A stretch of DNA of 52,023 nucleotides, from contig NZ_JAAGLR010000845.1 in assembly GCF_010548245.1 (NCBI RefSeq), forward strand, positions 1 through 52,023. The letters run 5' to 3'. Shown here one piece after another: positions 44,782-52,023 of the stretch. The position numbers were made by a program, and so were the translations under genes. Position 1 is the first letter of the stretch; each line of letters begins with the position of its first letter. Below the pieces are notes generated by a model. It worked only from the letters and a program-made list of their open reading frames with translations, was not told the DNA's origin and ran no database searches. This DNA is from Streptomyces sp. SID11385 (GTDB taxonomy: Bacteria > Actinomycetota > Actinomycetes > Streptomycetales > Streptomycetaceae).

Positions 44782-44803
44782 CGGTGGACAGCCGGTGGAC
44801 AGA
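44782..44803. repeat. Candidate integrase arm sites, element 2 right end
   Basis: Abutting 11-mers CGGTGGACAGC and CGGTGGACAGA start 138 bp before core 3, the same distance as the element 1 pair from core 2. Confidence 0.6.
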
Positions 44804-44919
44804 CGCCTTTGGGTAACGCATCACGGGGTGGCACGGGCCAACCTTGCGCACGTGCTCTGGTCAGGAAAAACGTCACCACGCAGCACGACGAGGTACCAAG
44901 CAGCACGAACGCTCTCGGT

Positions 44920-44962
44920 CTCGTAATGCGTAGGTCTCGGGTTCGAATCCCGAAGGCGGCTC
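44920..44962. repeat. Attachment core copy 3 (right end of element 2)
   Basis: This is the third exact copy of the 43-bp tRNA-Thr core. Identity with copy 1 runs two bases further (CG). Confidence 0.92.
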
Positions 44963-44967
44963 CGTTG

Positions 44968-45002
44968 AACCCCAGGTCATATACACCGTGACCTGGGGTT
45001 TT
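44968..45002 (+). terminator. Duplicated tRNA terminator hairpin, copy 3
   Basis: A 12-bp stem (44968-44979 with 44989-45000), a 9-nt loop and a T run. It is the most diverged of the three copies, but the stem is kept. Confidence 0.8.
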
Positions 45003-45052
45003 CTCGTTGAGGCCAACGATAAGGCGCGGGCGGTCTTCCCTTCTTCGCGCGC

Positions 45053-45085
45053 TGCGTGAGCACCCGTGGCGTACCCGTGGCGTGG
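45053..45085. repeat. Arm-like 11-bp repeats right of core 3
   Basis: Three phased 11-mers: TGCGTGAGCAC, CCGTGGCGTAC and CCGTGGCGTGG. The first resembles the element 1 unit, and the others resemble 5849-5859. They start 90 bp after core 3, like the left arm of element 1 (91 bp). The rest of 45086-45339 holds no supported gene. Confidence 0.45.
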
Positions 45086-45339
45086 CGTGCAGCGGGTGTG
45101 CGAGCCGGTACTTCGTGCCGTTGGCGCAGTTGGCTCGCCTTTTTGGAGGGGAGTTACAACGGCCGGATGTGGGTGACGCTGCGGAATCGACGCGGGCCCT
45201 GGGGCTGCGCTGCCGCTTGCTTGGGGACGCGTGCTTGACGAGGCGTGTCGCCCTTGCGCCGGTCCGGGGCCTGTGCTCGCGCACCATCCCCCCCCGGGGG
45301 GCATGCGCTGCCGGCGGTCTGCGCCGCTTCGGTGGTCGG

Positions 45340-45705
45340 TCAGTGACCGGACGGGGCGAACCCCAGGGCGGTCAGGAAGGGCGCGTCGTCGGCCCGGTCG
45401 AACGCCTTCAGATGTCCGCCCTGGTCCGTGACGGCGACGGCCGCCGTGAAGCCGATCCGCAGGCTCTGGACGGCCGGGCCGATCTCGTTCTTCCAGCGGT
45501 CGTGCTCGTACAGGGCCTCGCTCCGGGCCTCGTCCTCGAACCGGCGTATCCCCACGTAGCCGTCCTCGTCCTCGGCATCGACGAAAGAGGCGGTCGCGTC
45601 CGTGCCCAGCGAGGTCTGGAACGGGATGACCTCGTCCTCCATGTAGCGCACCCACTCCGCGCGGCGTTCGGGCCGCGCCTGGTAGCGGCGGATCTCGTAG
45701 TACAC
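45340..45705 (-). CDS. NIPSNAP-family protein
   Basis: A 121-aa ferredoxin-like-fold protein starting at GTG 45705, with GAGGAG upstream. It opens with MYYEIRRYQARPERRAEWV and has GYVGIRRFEDEARSEALYE, the NIPSNAP/dimeric alpha-beta barrel pattern. These small proteins often bind or modify hydrophobic compounds; no activity can be assigned. It lies 30 bp downstream of the oxidoreductase gene in the same direction, so the two form an operon. Confidence 0.8.
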   Translation of the reverse strand: MYYEIRRYQARPERRAEWVRYMEDEVIPFQTSLGTDATASFVDAEDEDGYVGIRRFEDEARSEALYEHDRWKNEIGPAVQSLRIGFTAAVAVTDQGGHLKAFDRADDAPFLTALGFAPSGH

Positions 45706-45735
45706 GGTGTTGCTCCTCAGTGCTTGCGGGGATGG

Positions 45736-46701
45736 TCAGTCGGTCAGGGTGAGGACGACCTTGCCGCGGGTGCGGCCGGCCTCGACGTGGGCGTGGGCCG
45801 TGCCGACCTGTTCCAGGGGGAAGGTCTCCTCCACCTCGACGGCCACCTCACCGGCGTCGAGCAGGCCGGCGATCGTGGTCAGCGCGGGACCGTCCGGCTC
45901 GACCAGGTACGCGGTGACGCGCACGCCGGCTGCCTCGGCGGCCCGGGCCAGTTCCGGGGCGGCACCGGACGGTACGGCGACCAGCAGGCCGCCCGGGCGC
46001 AGGACCTTCAGCGCGCGCGTGCTGGTCCGGTCATGGGCGTCGCCCACCAGGTCGATGACGACGTCGACGTCCTCGATGACGTCCTCGAAGCGGGTGGTGG
46101 TGTAGTCGATGGTCTCGTCGGCGCCGAGTGCCTTGAGCCAGGGGTGGCGTGCGGCGCGGGCGGTGGCGATCACGTGGGCGCCCAAGTGCCGGGCGAACTG
46201 GACCGCGAAGTGGCCCACCCCGCCGGCGGCGGCCGTGATCAGGACGCGCCGGCCCGCCTGGACGTGGGCGGTGTCGACCACGGTCTGCCAGGCGGTCAGC
46301 GCCGCCAGCGGCACGGCGGCGGCGTGCGCGTGGTCGAGGGTGGCGGGCTTGCGGGCCCACTGGCGGGCCGGGGCGGTGACGTACTCGGCGTAGCCGCCGG
46401 CGGCACGCGGGAACCACGGCATGCCGTAGACCTCGTCGCCGGCCTTCAGGGTGGTGACGCCGAAGCCGACCTCCTCGACGACACCGGACACGTCCCAGCC
46501 CAGGATCAGCGGGAACGTTTGCAGCTCCGCCATGCCCTGGCCCTCGCGCGTCTTCCAGTCCACCGGGTTGATCCCGGCGGCGTGCACCCGTACCCGCACC
46601 TCGGTCGGCAGCGGCTCGGGGCGCGCGACCTCCTCGACGGTCAGCACCTCCGCTCCGCCGAACCCCGTGAGGGTGACTGCCCGCATCGTGTGCTCACTCA
46701 T
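45736..46701 (-). CDS. NADP-dependent quinone oxidoreductase-like MDR enzyme
   Basis: A 321-aa medium-chain dehydrogenase/reductase. The N-terminal GroES-like domain has VRVHAAGINPVDWKTREG and ILGWDVSGVVEEVG. The Rossmann domain has VLITAAAGGVGHFAVQFARH, then GADETIDYTTT. The zinc ligands of classical alcohol dehydrogenases are absent, so it belongs to the quinone-reductase branch, which reduces quinones or enones with NADPH. I chose ATG 46701 because GAGGA precedes it; ATG 46716 is the alternative. It is divergent from the GlxA-type regulator, which probably controls it. Confidence 0.88.
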   Translation of the reverse strand: MSEHTMRAVTLTGFGGAEVLTVEEVARPEPLPTEVRVRVHAAGINPVDWKTREGQGMAELQTFPLILGWDVSGVVEEVGFGVTTLKAGDEVYGMPWFPRAAGGYAEYVTAPARQWARKPATLDHAHAAAVPLAALTAWQTVVDTAHVQAGRRVLITAAAGGVGHFAVQFARHLGAHVIATARAARHPWLKALGADETIDYTTTRFEDVIEDVDVVIDLVGDAHDRTSTRALKVLRPGGLLVAVPSGAAPELARAAEAAGVRVTAYLVEPDGPALTTIAGLLDAGEVAVEVEETFPLEQVGTAHAHVEAGRTRGKVVLTLTD

Positions 46702-46729
46702 GTTGTCCTCGCTCATGTCCGTCGCGCTG

Positions 46730-46764
46730 TCTCTTGTGCCGGGACCGCGTCCCGGCACAAGAGA
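46730..46764. promoter_or_regulatory. Long palindrome between oxidoreductase and GlxA-type regulator
   Basis: A perfect 16-bp inverted repeat (TCTCTTGTGCCGGGAC at 46730-46745 and its complement at 46749-46764) with a 3-nt centre lies in the divergent intergenic region. It is a candidate operator, long enough for a dimeric regulator or a cruciform. Confidence 0.55.
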
Positions 46765-46830
46765 GAGCGTGGCGTGTGCGCGCAGAGGCGGGTGAGTGGC
46801 CGGAGGGACACCTGTCGTAACATTCCAGCC

Positions 46831-47811
46831 ATGACGCATCGCGTGGTCGTTCTCGCCCTCGACGGGGTCCAGCCGCTGGACCTGGGCATCCCGGCGCGGG
46901 TGTTCAACGAGGCCTGTGAACCGGACGGGACCCGTCTGTACTCCGTCAGCACCTGCTCCCTCGGCGGCCGCCCGGTGCGCACGCACGAGGACTACCGGAT
47001 CGTCGTCGACCACGACGAGTCGGCGCTGGAGGCCGCGGACACCGTCGTTCTCGCCACGCAGGAACCCAGCGAGCACCTGCTCGCGACCGGCGCGCTCCCC
47101 GGGGAACTCGCCGCGGCGCTGGACCGGATAGGGCCGAATACCCGCATCGTCAGCCTGTGCACCTCCGCCTTCCTGCTCGCGGCGACCGGTCTGCTGGACG
47201 GCCGGCGGGCGACCACCCACTGGGCGCTGTGCGACGCGCTGGCGCGGCTGTTCCCCGATGTCGAGGTCGATCCGGACGTCCTGTTCGTCGACAACGGACG
47301 CATCCTCACGTCCGCCGGCGGAGCGGCCGGCATCGACCTGTGCCTGCACCTGGTGCGGCTGGATCACGGAGCGGCGGTGGCCTCGGCCGCCGCGCGGCGC
47401 TGCGTCGTGGCGCCGTGGCGCGAGGGCGGGCAGGCCCAGTTCATCGAGCACCCGGTTCCGCGGGACACCGACCGTTCCACTTCCGCGACCCGGCAGTGGG
47501 CGCTGGACCGGCTGGCCGAGCCGGTCACACTGGAGGACATGGCCCGGCACGCGCACATGAGCGAGCGCACCTTCACCCGGCGGTTCCGCGGCGAGGTGGG
47601 CAGCAGCCCGCTGAAGTGGCTGGCGCAGCAGCGACTGGTGCATGCGCGCCTGCTGCTGGAGTCCACCGACCTGACCGTCGCACGGATCGCCACCGTCTGC
47701 GGCTTCGGCGACCCCGTCGTCCTGCGCAAGCACTTCCACACGCACCTGGGCCTCTCGCCACTGGCCTACCGTCGCGCTCACAGCGCACCGGAGCCGATGA
47801 CGGCACGGTGA
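46831..47811 (+). CDS. GlxA-family AraC-type transcriptional regulator
   Basis: A 326-aa regulator. Residues 1-185 are a DJ-1/PfpI-like amidotransferase domain (VVVLALDGVQPLDLGIPARV; the nucleophile-elbow region is SLCTSAFLLAATGLLDG with Cys near 110). Residues about 225-320 form the AraC double helix-turn-helix (DMARHAHMSERTFTRRFRGE, then LTVARIATVCGFGDPVVLRK). Members usually activate nearby metabolic genes. It is divergent from the MDR/NIPSNAP operon across the 16-bp palindrome. The longer open frame upstream runs through other genes and is not real. Confidence 0.88.
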   Translation: MTHRVVVLALDGVQPLDLGIPARVFNEACEPDGTRLYSVSTCSLGGRPVRTHEDYRIVVDHDESALEAADTVVLATQEPSEHLLATGALPGELAAALDRIGPNTRIVSLCTSAFLLAATGLLDGRRATTHWALCDALARLFPDVEVDPDVLFVDNGRILTSAGGAAGIDLCLHLVRLDHGAAVASAAARRCVVAPWREGGQAQFIEHPVPRDTDRSTSATRQWALDRLAEPVTLEDMARHAHMSERTFTRRFRGEVGSSPLKWLAQQRLVHARLLLESTDLTVARIATVCGFGDPVVLRKHFHTHLGLSPLAYRRAHSAPEPMTAR

Positions 47812-47961
47812 TCACCCGGCCGGATCGGGGTCCTCCACCTGGTGACGCTCGGCGCCGAACCGCGTGAGCGCGGGATCGGCCCGCACGTGATCGGGCAGGG
47901 CATCGGCACCGCCACGAGGGAGGGGCGGGCGATGTCCGGCGTGCTGCCGGTGCTCGCCGAG

Positions 47962-48951
47962 TCAGCTCGTCTCCGAGCGGGCGCTGCGGATGTACTCGGT
48001 GGGCGTCTGGCCGTAGCGCCTCTTGAAGGCGCGGATGAAGTGGCTGCTGTCGGCGAACTGCCAGTGAGCGGCGAGTTCCGAGACGCTCGGCCGGCCGGAC
48101 GAGAGGCCGAGGGCGCGTCGCGCCTCTTCCAGGCGCCGACGGCGGATGTAGGCCGTCACCGACTCCTCCCCGGCGGCGAACGCCCGTTGCATGGTACGGA
48201 CGGAGACGTTGAACTCGCGCGCCAGGGTCGTCGCGGACAGGTCCGGATCGGTAAGGCGCCGCTCCGCCAGGTCCTTGGCGGCCTGGGCGAGGGCGGGTGC
48301 CAGGCGGGGTTCCTCGTCGTCGAACCCGTGACTCGCCACCGCCTTGGCCAGCTCGACGAGGGCGCCGCGGGCCGCCTGGGCACCGTCCTGGCCGAGGTCT
48401 GCCAGGACGGTGTGGATCATGGTGGTGTGGGCCACCAGGAGGCGTACTTCGGGAGAGTCCGCCGACCCGGTGACGGTCCGGTTCCCGAGCAGCGGTCCGA
48501 GCACGGTGGCGGGCAGGACGACAACCCTCGCCGTCGTGGACGGTGCCGTCTCGAAGTGTGACGGCCGGCCGACGTGCCGCAGGAGGAACTGCCCGGCCGA
48601 CACGGTGCCCTCATGACGTTCGGGTCCGCCGCCCAAGGCCCACGCGCCGCGGCGTACGACCCACATCCGCACCTGGTCCTCGACCTCTCCGAGGCGGCCG
48701 TCGGTCCGGATGGCCGACACACCGTGCACGTCCGTGATCGCCACGTCGTGCACTTTGGCGGCGCGGGTCCTGACCCGGAAGTCACCGATGGTGGCGCGGC
48801 TGATGTTCGGCAGCGGGAAGCCGTCTCCGACGTGCTCCTCCCAGCCGCGACGGAAGTTGTCGAAGCCTTCCGACGACGCGTCCGGAACCGTGGTGTCCAG
48901 GGAGAACGCCCCGCGCGACGCATCGGTGCCCGAGCGGGCGTCCCTCGTCAC
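47962..48951 (-). CDS. AraC-family transcriptional regulator
   Basis: A 329-aa regulator. An AraC-binding-like sensory domain at about 30-190 (SRATIGDFRVRTRAAKVHDV; GQFLLRHVGRPSHFE) is followed by a C-terminal AraC helix-turn-helix (LATTLAREFN-type first helix pair, here SATTLAREFNVSVRTMQRAF, then SVSELAAHWQFADSSHFIRAF). I chose GTG 48951; ATG 48996 is possible. It is divergent from the aldo/keto reductase gene, its likely target. The gap 48952-49271 holds no gene. Confidence 0.85.
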   Translation of the reverse strand: MTRDARSGTDASRGAFSLDTTVPDASSEGFDNFRRGWEEHVGDGFPLPNISRATIGDFRVRTRAAKVHDVAITDVHGVSAIRTDGRLGEVEDQVRMWVVRRGAWALGGGPERHEGTVSAGQFLLRHVGRPSHFETAPSTTARVVVLPATVLGPLLGNRTVTGSADSPEVRLLVAHTTMIHTVLADLGQDGAQAARGALVELAKAVASHGFDDEEPRLAPALAQAAKDLAERRLTDPDLSATTLAREFNVSVRTMQRAFAAGEESVTAYIRRRRLEEARRALGLSSGRPSVSELAAHWQFADSSHFIRAFKRRYGQTPTEYIRSARSETS

Positions 48952-49271
48952 TGGTCCATCAACCTCGCATGTGCCGCGTCCACGCCTCGGTGGCACCGAT
49001 GTTCCACATGGACGTCCGAGTTGTCCAAGCGCGGCGTGGGCTGCTGTCCATACAGTCGGACGAGTGGGCTGAACGGCAGCCCCGGGTGCCCGACCTGGTC
49101 CGATGTGGCACCGACGGCATCCTCGCCCGCCCCGTCAGCAGTGTAACGGCGCAGCCCTCGCCGCCGACGGGACGGGAGACGCCGGGTCCCGTCCCACGAC
49201 GGCACCCTCCCGCCCCGTTTGCCCTGAACCCCACCGCGGCCGTCACCGGCTGCCCGTTCGAAGGAATATCC

Positions 49272-50159
49272 ATGACCGAGGAGCACCACCTCAAGGATCG
49301 CCCCAACCACGCGTCCGGGACGATCGAGATCGCCGGCAAAAGCGTCCACCGCCTCGGATTCGGAGCCATGCGCCTGGTCGGTCCGGGCGTCTGGGGCGAG
49401 CCTGCCGACCGAGGTCCGCTCATCCAACTCGTACGGCGAGTCGTTGAGTTGGGCGTCGACTTCATCGACACGGCCAGCGTTTACGGGCCTCATGTCAGCG
49501 AGGAGATCATCCGTGACGCGCTGTACCCCTATCCGGAGCATGTGCTGATCACGACCAAGGGCGGACAGACACAGTCCGGGCCGGGCGCGTACGCCACACT
49601 GGGACGACCGGAGTACCTCCGGCAGGAGTGCGTGCTGAGCCTGCGCCGTCTCGGGGTCGATCACATCGATCTGTACCAGCTCCACCAGGTGGACCCGGCT
49701 GTGCCGTTCGAGGACCAGATCGGCGAGCTGAAGAAACTGAAGGACGAGGGCAAGATCGGTGCGATCGGGCTCAACGAGGTGACGGTGGAGCAGGTCGCGG
49801 CCGCGCGCCGGATCGTGGAGATCGCCTCCGTGCAGAACCAGTACAGCGTCACGCAGCGCCACCACGAGGACGTGTTGGAGTACTGCACACGTGAGGGTCT
49901 GCCGTTCATCTCCTGGTTCCCGCTGGACATCGGCGCGCTGGCCGGGCCGGGCGGCCCGCTCGACGACCTCGCCGCGCGCATCGGCGCCACACCGGCCCAG
50001 GTCGCCTTGGCCTGGCTGCTGGCCAGGGCGGAGAACGTGATGCCGATCCCCGGCACCTCCTCGACGGCCCACGCCGAGGAGAATATTGCCGCCGCGACCG
50101 TGCGGCTCAGCCCGGAGCAGATCGCTCAGCTGGACGCCTTGGCCGTCACGAGGCCCTGA
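49272..50159 (+). CDS. Aldo/keto reductase
   Basis: A 295-aa NADPH-dependent TIM-barrel reductase. It has GFGAMRLVGPGVWGEP at the N-terminus, VDFIDTASVYGPHVSEE with catalytic Asp and Tyr, ITTKGG with the catalytic Lys, YQLHQVDP with the His, and the cofactor-binding tail PIPGTSSTAHAEENIAA. ATG 49272 follows GAAGGA. The frame upstream to 48969 is not conserved. It reduces carbonyl substrates that cannot be predicted. Likely controlled by the divergent AraC regulator. Confidence 0.92.
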   Translation: MTEEHHLKDRPNHASGTIEIAGKSVHRLGFGAMRLVGPGVWGEPADRGPLIQLVRRVVELGVDFIDTASVYGPHVSEEIIRDALYPYPEHVLITTKGGQTQSGPGAYATLGRPEYLRQECVLSLRRLGVDHIDLYQLHQVDPAVPFEDQIGELKKLKDEGKIGAIGLNEVTVEQVAAARRIVEIASVQNQYSVTQRHHEDVLEYCTREGLPFISWFPLDIGALAGPGGPLDDLAARIGATPAQVALAWLLARAENVMPIPGTSSTAHAEENIAAATVRLSPEQIAQLDALAVTRP

Positions 50160-50445
50160 GGTCCACCGCCCCTCGCTCCCCGCCCCTCGTTCCCCGCCGC
50201 CTCGGCTCGGCATCCGACTTCGCTGCGGCCGCCGGAAGGGCCGCGGTCGCCCAAACGTTGCGAACCCGCCTGAGCCGACCGGGGACGCGAAGCGGGTGAT
50301 CGCCGACGCCCATCCCGGATGGAACCGAAGTGCGGTGCCCGGTTTTCCAGGGGGGGCCGGGAGCGCGCCGGAAGGCTCGCCGGGGCCGTCGGCCTCATCT
50401 CGCGGGGAGCATCCCGTACAGCATCTGATGCGAAGGAGACCTGCC

Positions 50446-51267
50446 TTGCCGAAGACCGTTGTCCTCACCGGTGCGAGCGATGGAATCGGCGCCGCCGCAG
50501 CGCGCCGACTTGTGGACGACGGGCACCATGTGGTCGTCGTGGGAAGGTCCGCGGTCAAGACCAAGGCGGTCGCGGATGAACTCGGCGTGCGCCATTTCGT
50601 CGCGGACTTCGCCGACTTGCACCAGGTGCGCACCCTCGCGGCACAGCTCGCCGCTCACTGCCCGCGCCTGGACGTACTGGTCAACAACGCCGGGGCGATC
50701 TTCGGGGACCGCCACGTCACGGCGGACGGATTCGAGGAGACGTTCCAGGTCAACTATCTCGCGCCGTTCCTTCTCACCAACCTGCTGTTGGACACCTTGC
50801 TGGCTTCCCGGGCCCTCGTCGTGCAGACATCGAGCAACGCCGCGCGACTGTCGGCACGTGTCGACCTGACCGACCTCGACAACGCGCGCGACTACTCTCC
50901 CGTGCGCGCCTACGGCAACGCCAAGCTCGAACTCGTCCTCTTCACCAAGGAATTGCACGACCGATACCACGAGCAGGGCCTGTCCTCGGTGGCCTTCCAT
51001 CCCGGCGGTGTCGCGTCGAACTTCGCCAGGACCAGCCGGAGCCCTGTGGGCGCACTGTTCCGGACACCTGTGCCTCGCCTGTTCTTCCAGTCCCCGCAGA
51101 AGGCGGCGCGACAGTTGCTGCGCTTCGTCACCCCCACGCCCGAGGACGGCATCGTGTCCGGCGCGTACTACGAGAACGGCAGACCCCGCACGATCAAGGC
51201 GCCGCCCATCGGTCCTCAACTGTGGGAGGCCACTGCGGCGTTGCTCGATCTGAACAGAAGGGAGTGA
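50446..51267 (+). CDS. Short-chain dehydrogenase/reductase
   Basis: A 273-aa SDR resembling retinol-dehydrogenase-type enzymes. It has the cofactor motif TGASDGIG, DVLVNNAGAIFGDRH (NNAG), the serine in VVQTSSNAAR, and the active-site YGNAKLEL (Tyr-xxx-Lys), then SVAFHPGGVASNF. I chose TTG 50446, with AAGGAGA upstream; the ATG at 50428 lies inside that ribosome site. It follows the aldo/keto reductase by 286 bp, a gap with no gene seen. Confidence 0.9.
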   Translation: MPKTVVLTGASDGIGAAAARRLVDDGHHVVVVGRSAVKTKAVADELGVRHFVADFADLHQVRTLAAQLAAHCPRLDVLVNNAGAIFGDRHVTADGFEETFQVNYLAPFLLTNLLLDTLLASRALVVQTSSNAARLSARVDLTDLDNARDYSPVRAYGNAKLELVLFTKELHDRYHEQGLSSVAFHPGGVASNFARTSRSPVGALFRTPVPRLFFQSPQKAARQLLRFVTPTPEDGIVSGAYYENGRPRTIKAPPIGPQLWEATAALLDLNRRE

Positions 51268-51286
51268 ATCGCCCCTCGGAGGGTGG

Positions 51287-51595
51287 ATGATCATCTTGGA
51301 GAGCGCGGGCAGGAAGAAGCCGCCTCCCAGGCGCTCGTTCACGCCGCAGATCACACCGGAGTGCGAGGCGGAGATCGTGGAGCTGTGTCGGCGCGGTGGT
51401 CGACGCGGCGGGTCGCGAAGGAATCCGACCTGACCGGGACCGCGGTGCGGGACTCCGGGTCCAGCCGCGCCGCCGTTCGATCCCCGTTCCTCGAACGGAT
51501 CGGGGGCCGGTACGACATGCGGAGGCTCCACAGCGGTCTCGGCTACCGCAGCCCCGCCGACTACGAGAACCAGCTCGCGGTCCGACCAGCACACC
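51287..51595 (+). pseudogene. IS3-family transposase remnant
   Basis: Fragments of both IS3 frames remain. An OrfA-like piece, RKKPPPRRSFTPQ...EAEIVELCRRG (51287-51400), shifts frame into VAKESDLTGTAVRD. This is joined directly to the OrfB C-terminus DMRRLHSGLGYRSPADYENQ (51515-51580). The DDE catalytic core between them is deleted. No terminal repeats can be defined. An inactive relic. Confidence 0.8.
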
Positions 51596-52023
51596 AACGG
51601 TGTCCGCCGGCGCGGAGCAAGCTCAGCCGCTGCGGGCCGCGCGGACGCTTCCCGGCCGCTCCGGCCAGGGCACCGCCGACCATGGCCGGGTGTTTCCCGC
51701 GGGATGATGCCCACGGACCGGCGGCCGCGGCCAGGCGGATGCCGCGCATCCGAAAGTGGTGCCGCCGATTGCGCTCCCCTCCGGGACAGAAAGAGGCTCG
51801 CTCACCCGCAGGGGGGCACCGATGTCTCCAGCCAGGGCCCCGTCGTGACCCTCGATGCCGTACCGCACCACGGGATCGGGCCACGTCGACGTAGAACGTC
51901 GCGCTGACGCTCGGCCCAGTTCGACGGCCGGCCAAGCGAACTCGTCCTCGAACCGGGGGTCACCGTCGTCGCGGGCCCCGGCTTCCGCGCGGCGCGTCCG
52001 GCGCGGCTACGCCAACAGGGCCC
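51596..52023. other. No supported gene to the window end
   Basis: Frames here have no recognisable motif, ribosome site or start. The stretch may be debris next to the IS3 relic or the edge of a gene beyond the window. Confidence 0.4.

Larger units (their letters stand above)
26886..44962. mobile_element. Element 2: defence island bounded by attachment cores, no integrase
   Basis: The element is bounded by cores 2 and 3 (18.0 kb). Both ends carry tandem CGGTGGACA 11-mers (27132-27153 and 44782-44803) unlike those of element 1. I find no integrase, excisionase, replication or transfer gene inside. It carries the MutL/Z1/PD-(D/E)XK/AIPR operon, Vsr, Dcm, a two-component pair and a HEPN-like gene. 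It resembles a cis-mobilisable or decayed element. Confidence 0.75.

Noticed and set aside
45007..46830. Upstream extension of the GlxA-type regulator to 934 codons
   Set aside because: It runs antisense through the NIPSNAP and oxidoreductase genes; the ATG at 46831 matches the start of the DJ-1-like domain.
1..52023. CRISPR array
   Set aside because: No array of regularly spaced identical repeats with unique spacers and no cas gene was seen; the tandem repeats present have no spacers.

Overview
The window is high-GC actinomycete DNA, almost certainly Streptomyces. Codon third positions are strongly G/C, GTG and TTG starts are frequent, several genes look leaderless, and the left end carries a Streptomyces-type housekeeping block: an MFS-thymidylate kinase fusion (5' end outside the window), the DNA polymerase III delta' subunit, a secreted tripeptidyl-aminopeptidase-like hydrolase broken by a frameshift, and a tRNA-Thr (anticodon CGT).

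The tRNA-Thr is an integration site. A 43-bp core (3' half of the tRNA) occurs three times in direct orientation, at 5728-5770, 26886-26928 and 44920-44962, each time followed by a copy of the same hairpin terminator. Two elements therefore sit in tandem. Element 1 (5.7-26.9 kb) has a tyrosine integrase, an XRE regulator, an excisionase-like protein, a DUF3631 P-loop protein, a DUF2637 membrane protein, an oriT-like inverted repeat, MobC and a relaxase, but no TraB/FtsK translocase or type IV secretion genes, so it looks mobilisable rather than self-transmissible. Its cargo is a broken WbqC gene, a YdcF-like protein, an HTH/TPR regulator, an anti-sigma-like ATPase, a radical SAM enzyme with a 55-residue peptide encoded immediately after it (a candidate RiPP pair), a GNAT acetyltransferase and a complete type I restriction-modification operon (hsdM-hsdS-hsdR).

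Element 2 (26.9-45.0 kb) has no visible integrase and is mainly a defence island. It encodes a MutL/MORC-like GHKL ATPase, a Z1-domain helicase-like protein, a PD-(D/E)XK nuclease and an AIPR protein in one overlapping operon. An AbrB-like protein, a Vsr nuclease and a convergent C5-cytosine methyltransferase with an EndoIII-like Fe-S tail follow. Next come a double-GHKL histidine-kinase-like protein with its response regulator, and a frameshifted protein with a HEPN-type RX4H motif. I read the island as a multi-gene modification-dependent restriction system with a two-component sensor. Both elements carry paired 11-bp tandem repeats near their ends, starting exactly 138 bp before the right-hand core in each case but differing in sequence between elements. 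These look like integrase arm-binding sites. A related repeat lies just right of the third core, suggesting the remnant of a third element.

The right end (45.3-52.0 kb) is a redox and regulatory block: NIPSNAP protein, quinone-oxidoreductase-like MDR, GlxA-type regulator, AraC regulator, aldo/keto reductase, short-chain dehydrogenase and a decayed IS3-family transposase. All functional statements come from reading motifs; no database search was run.
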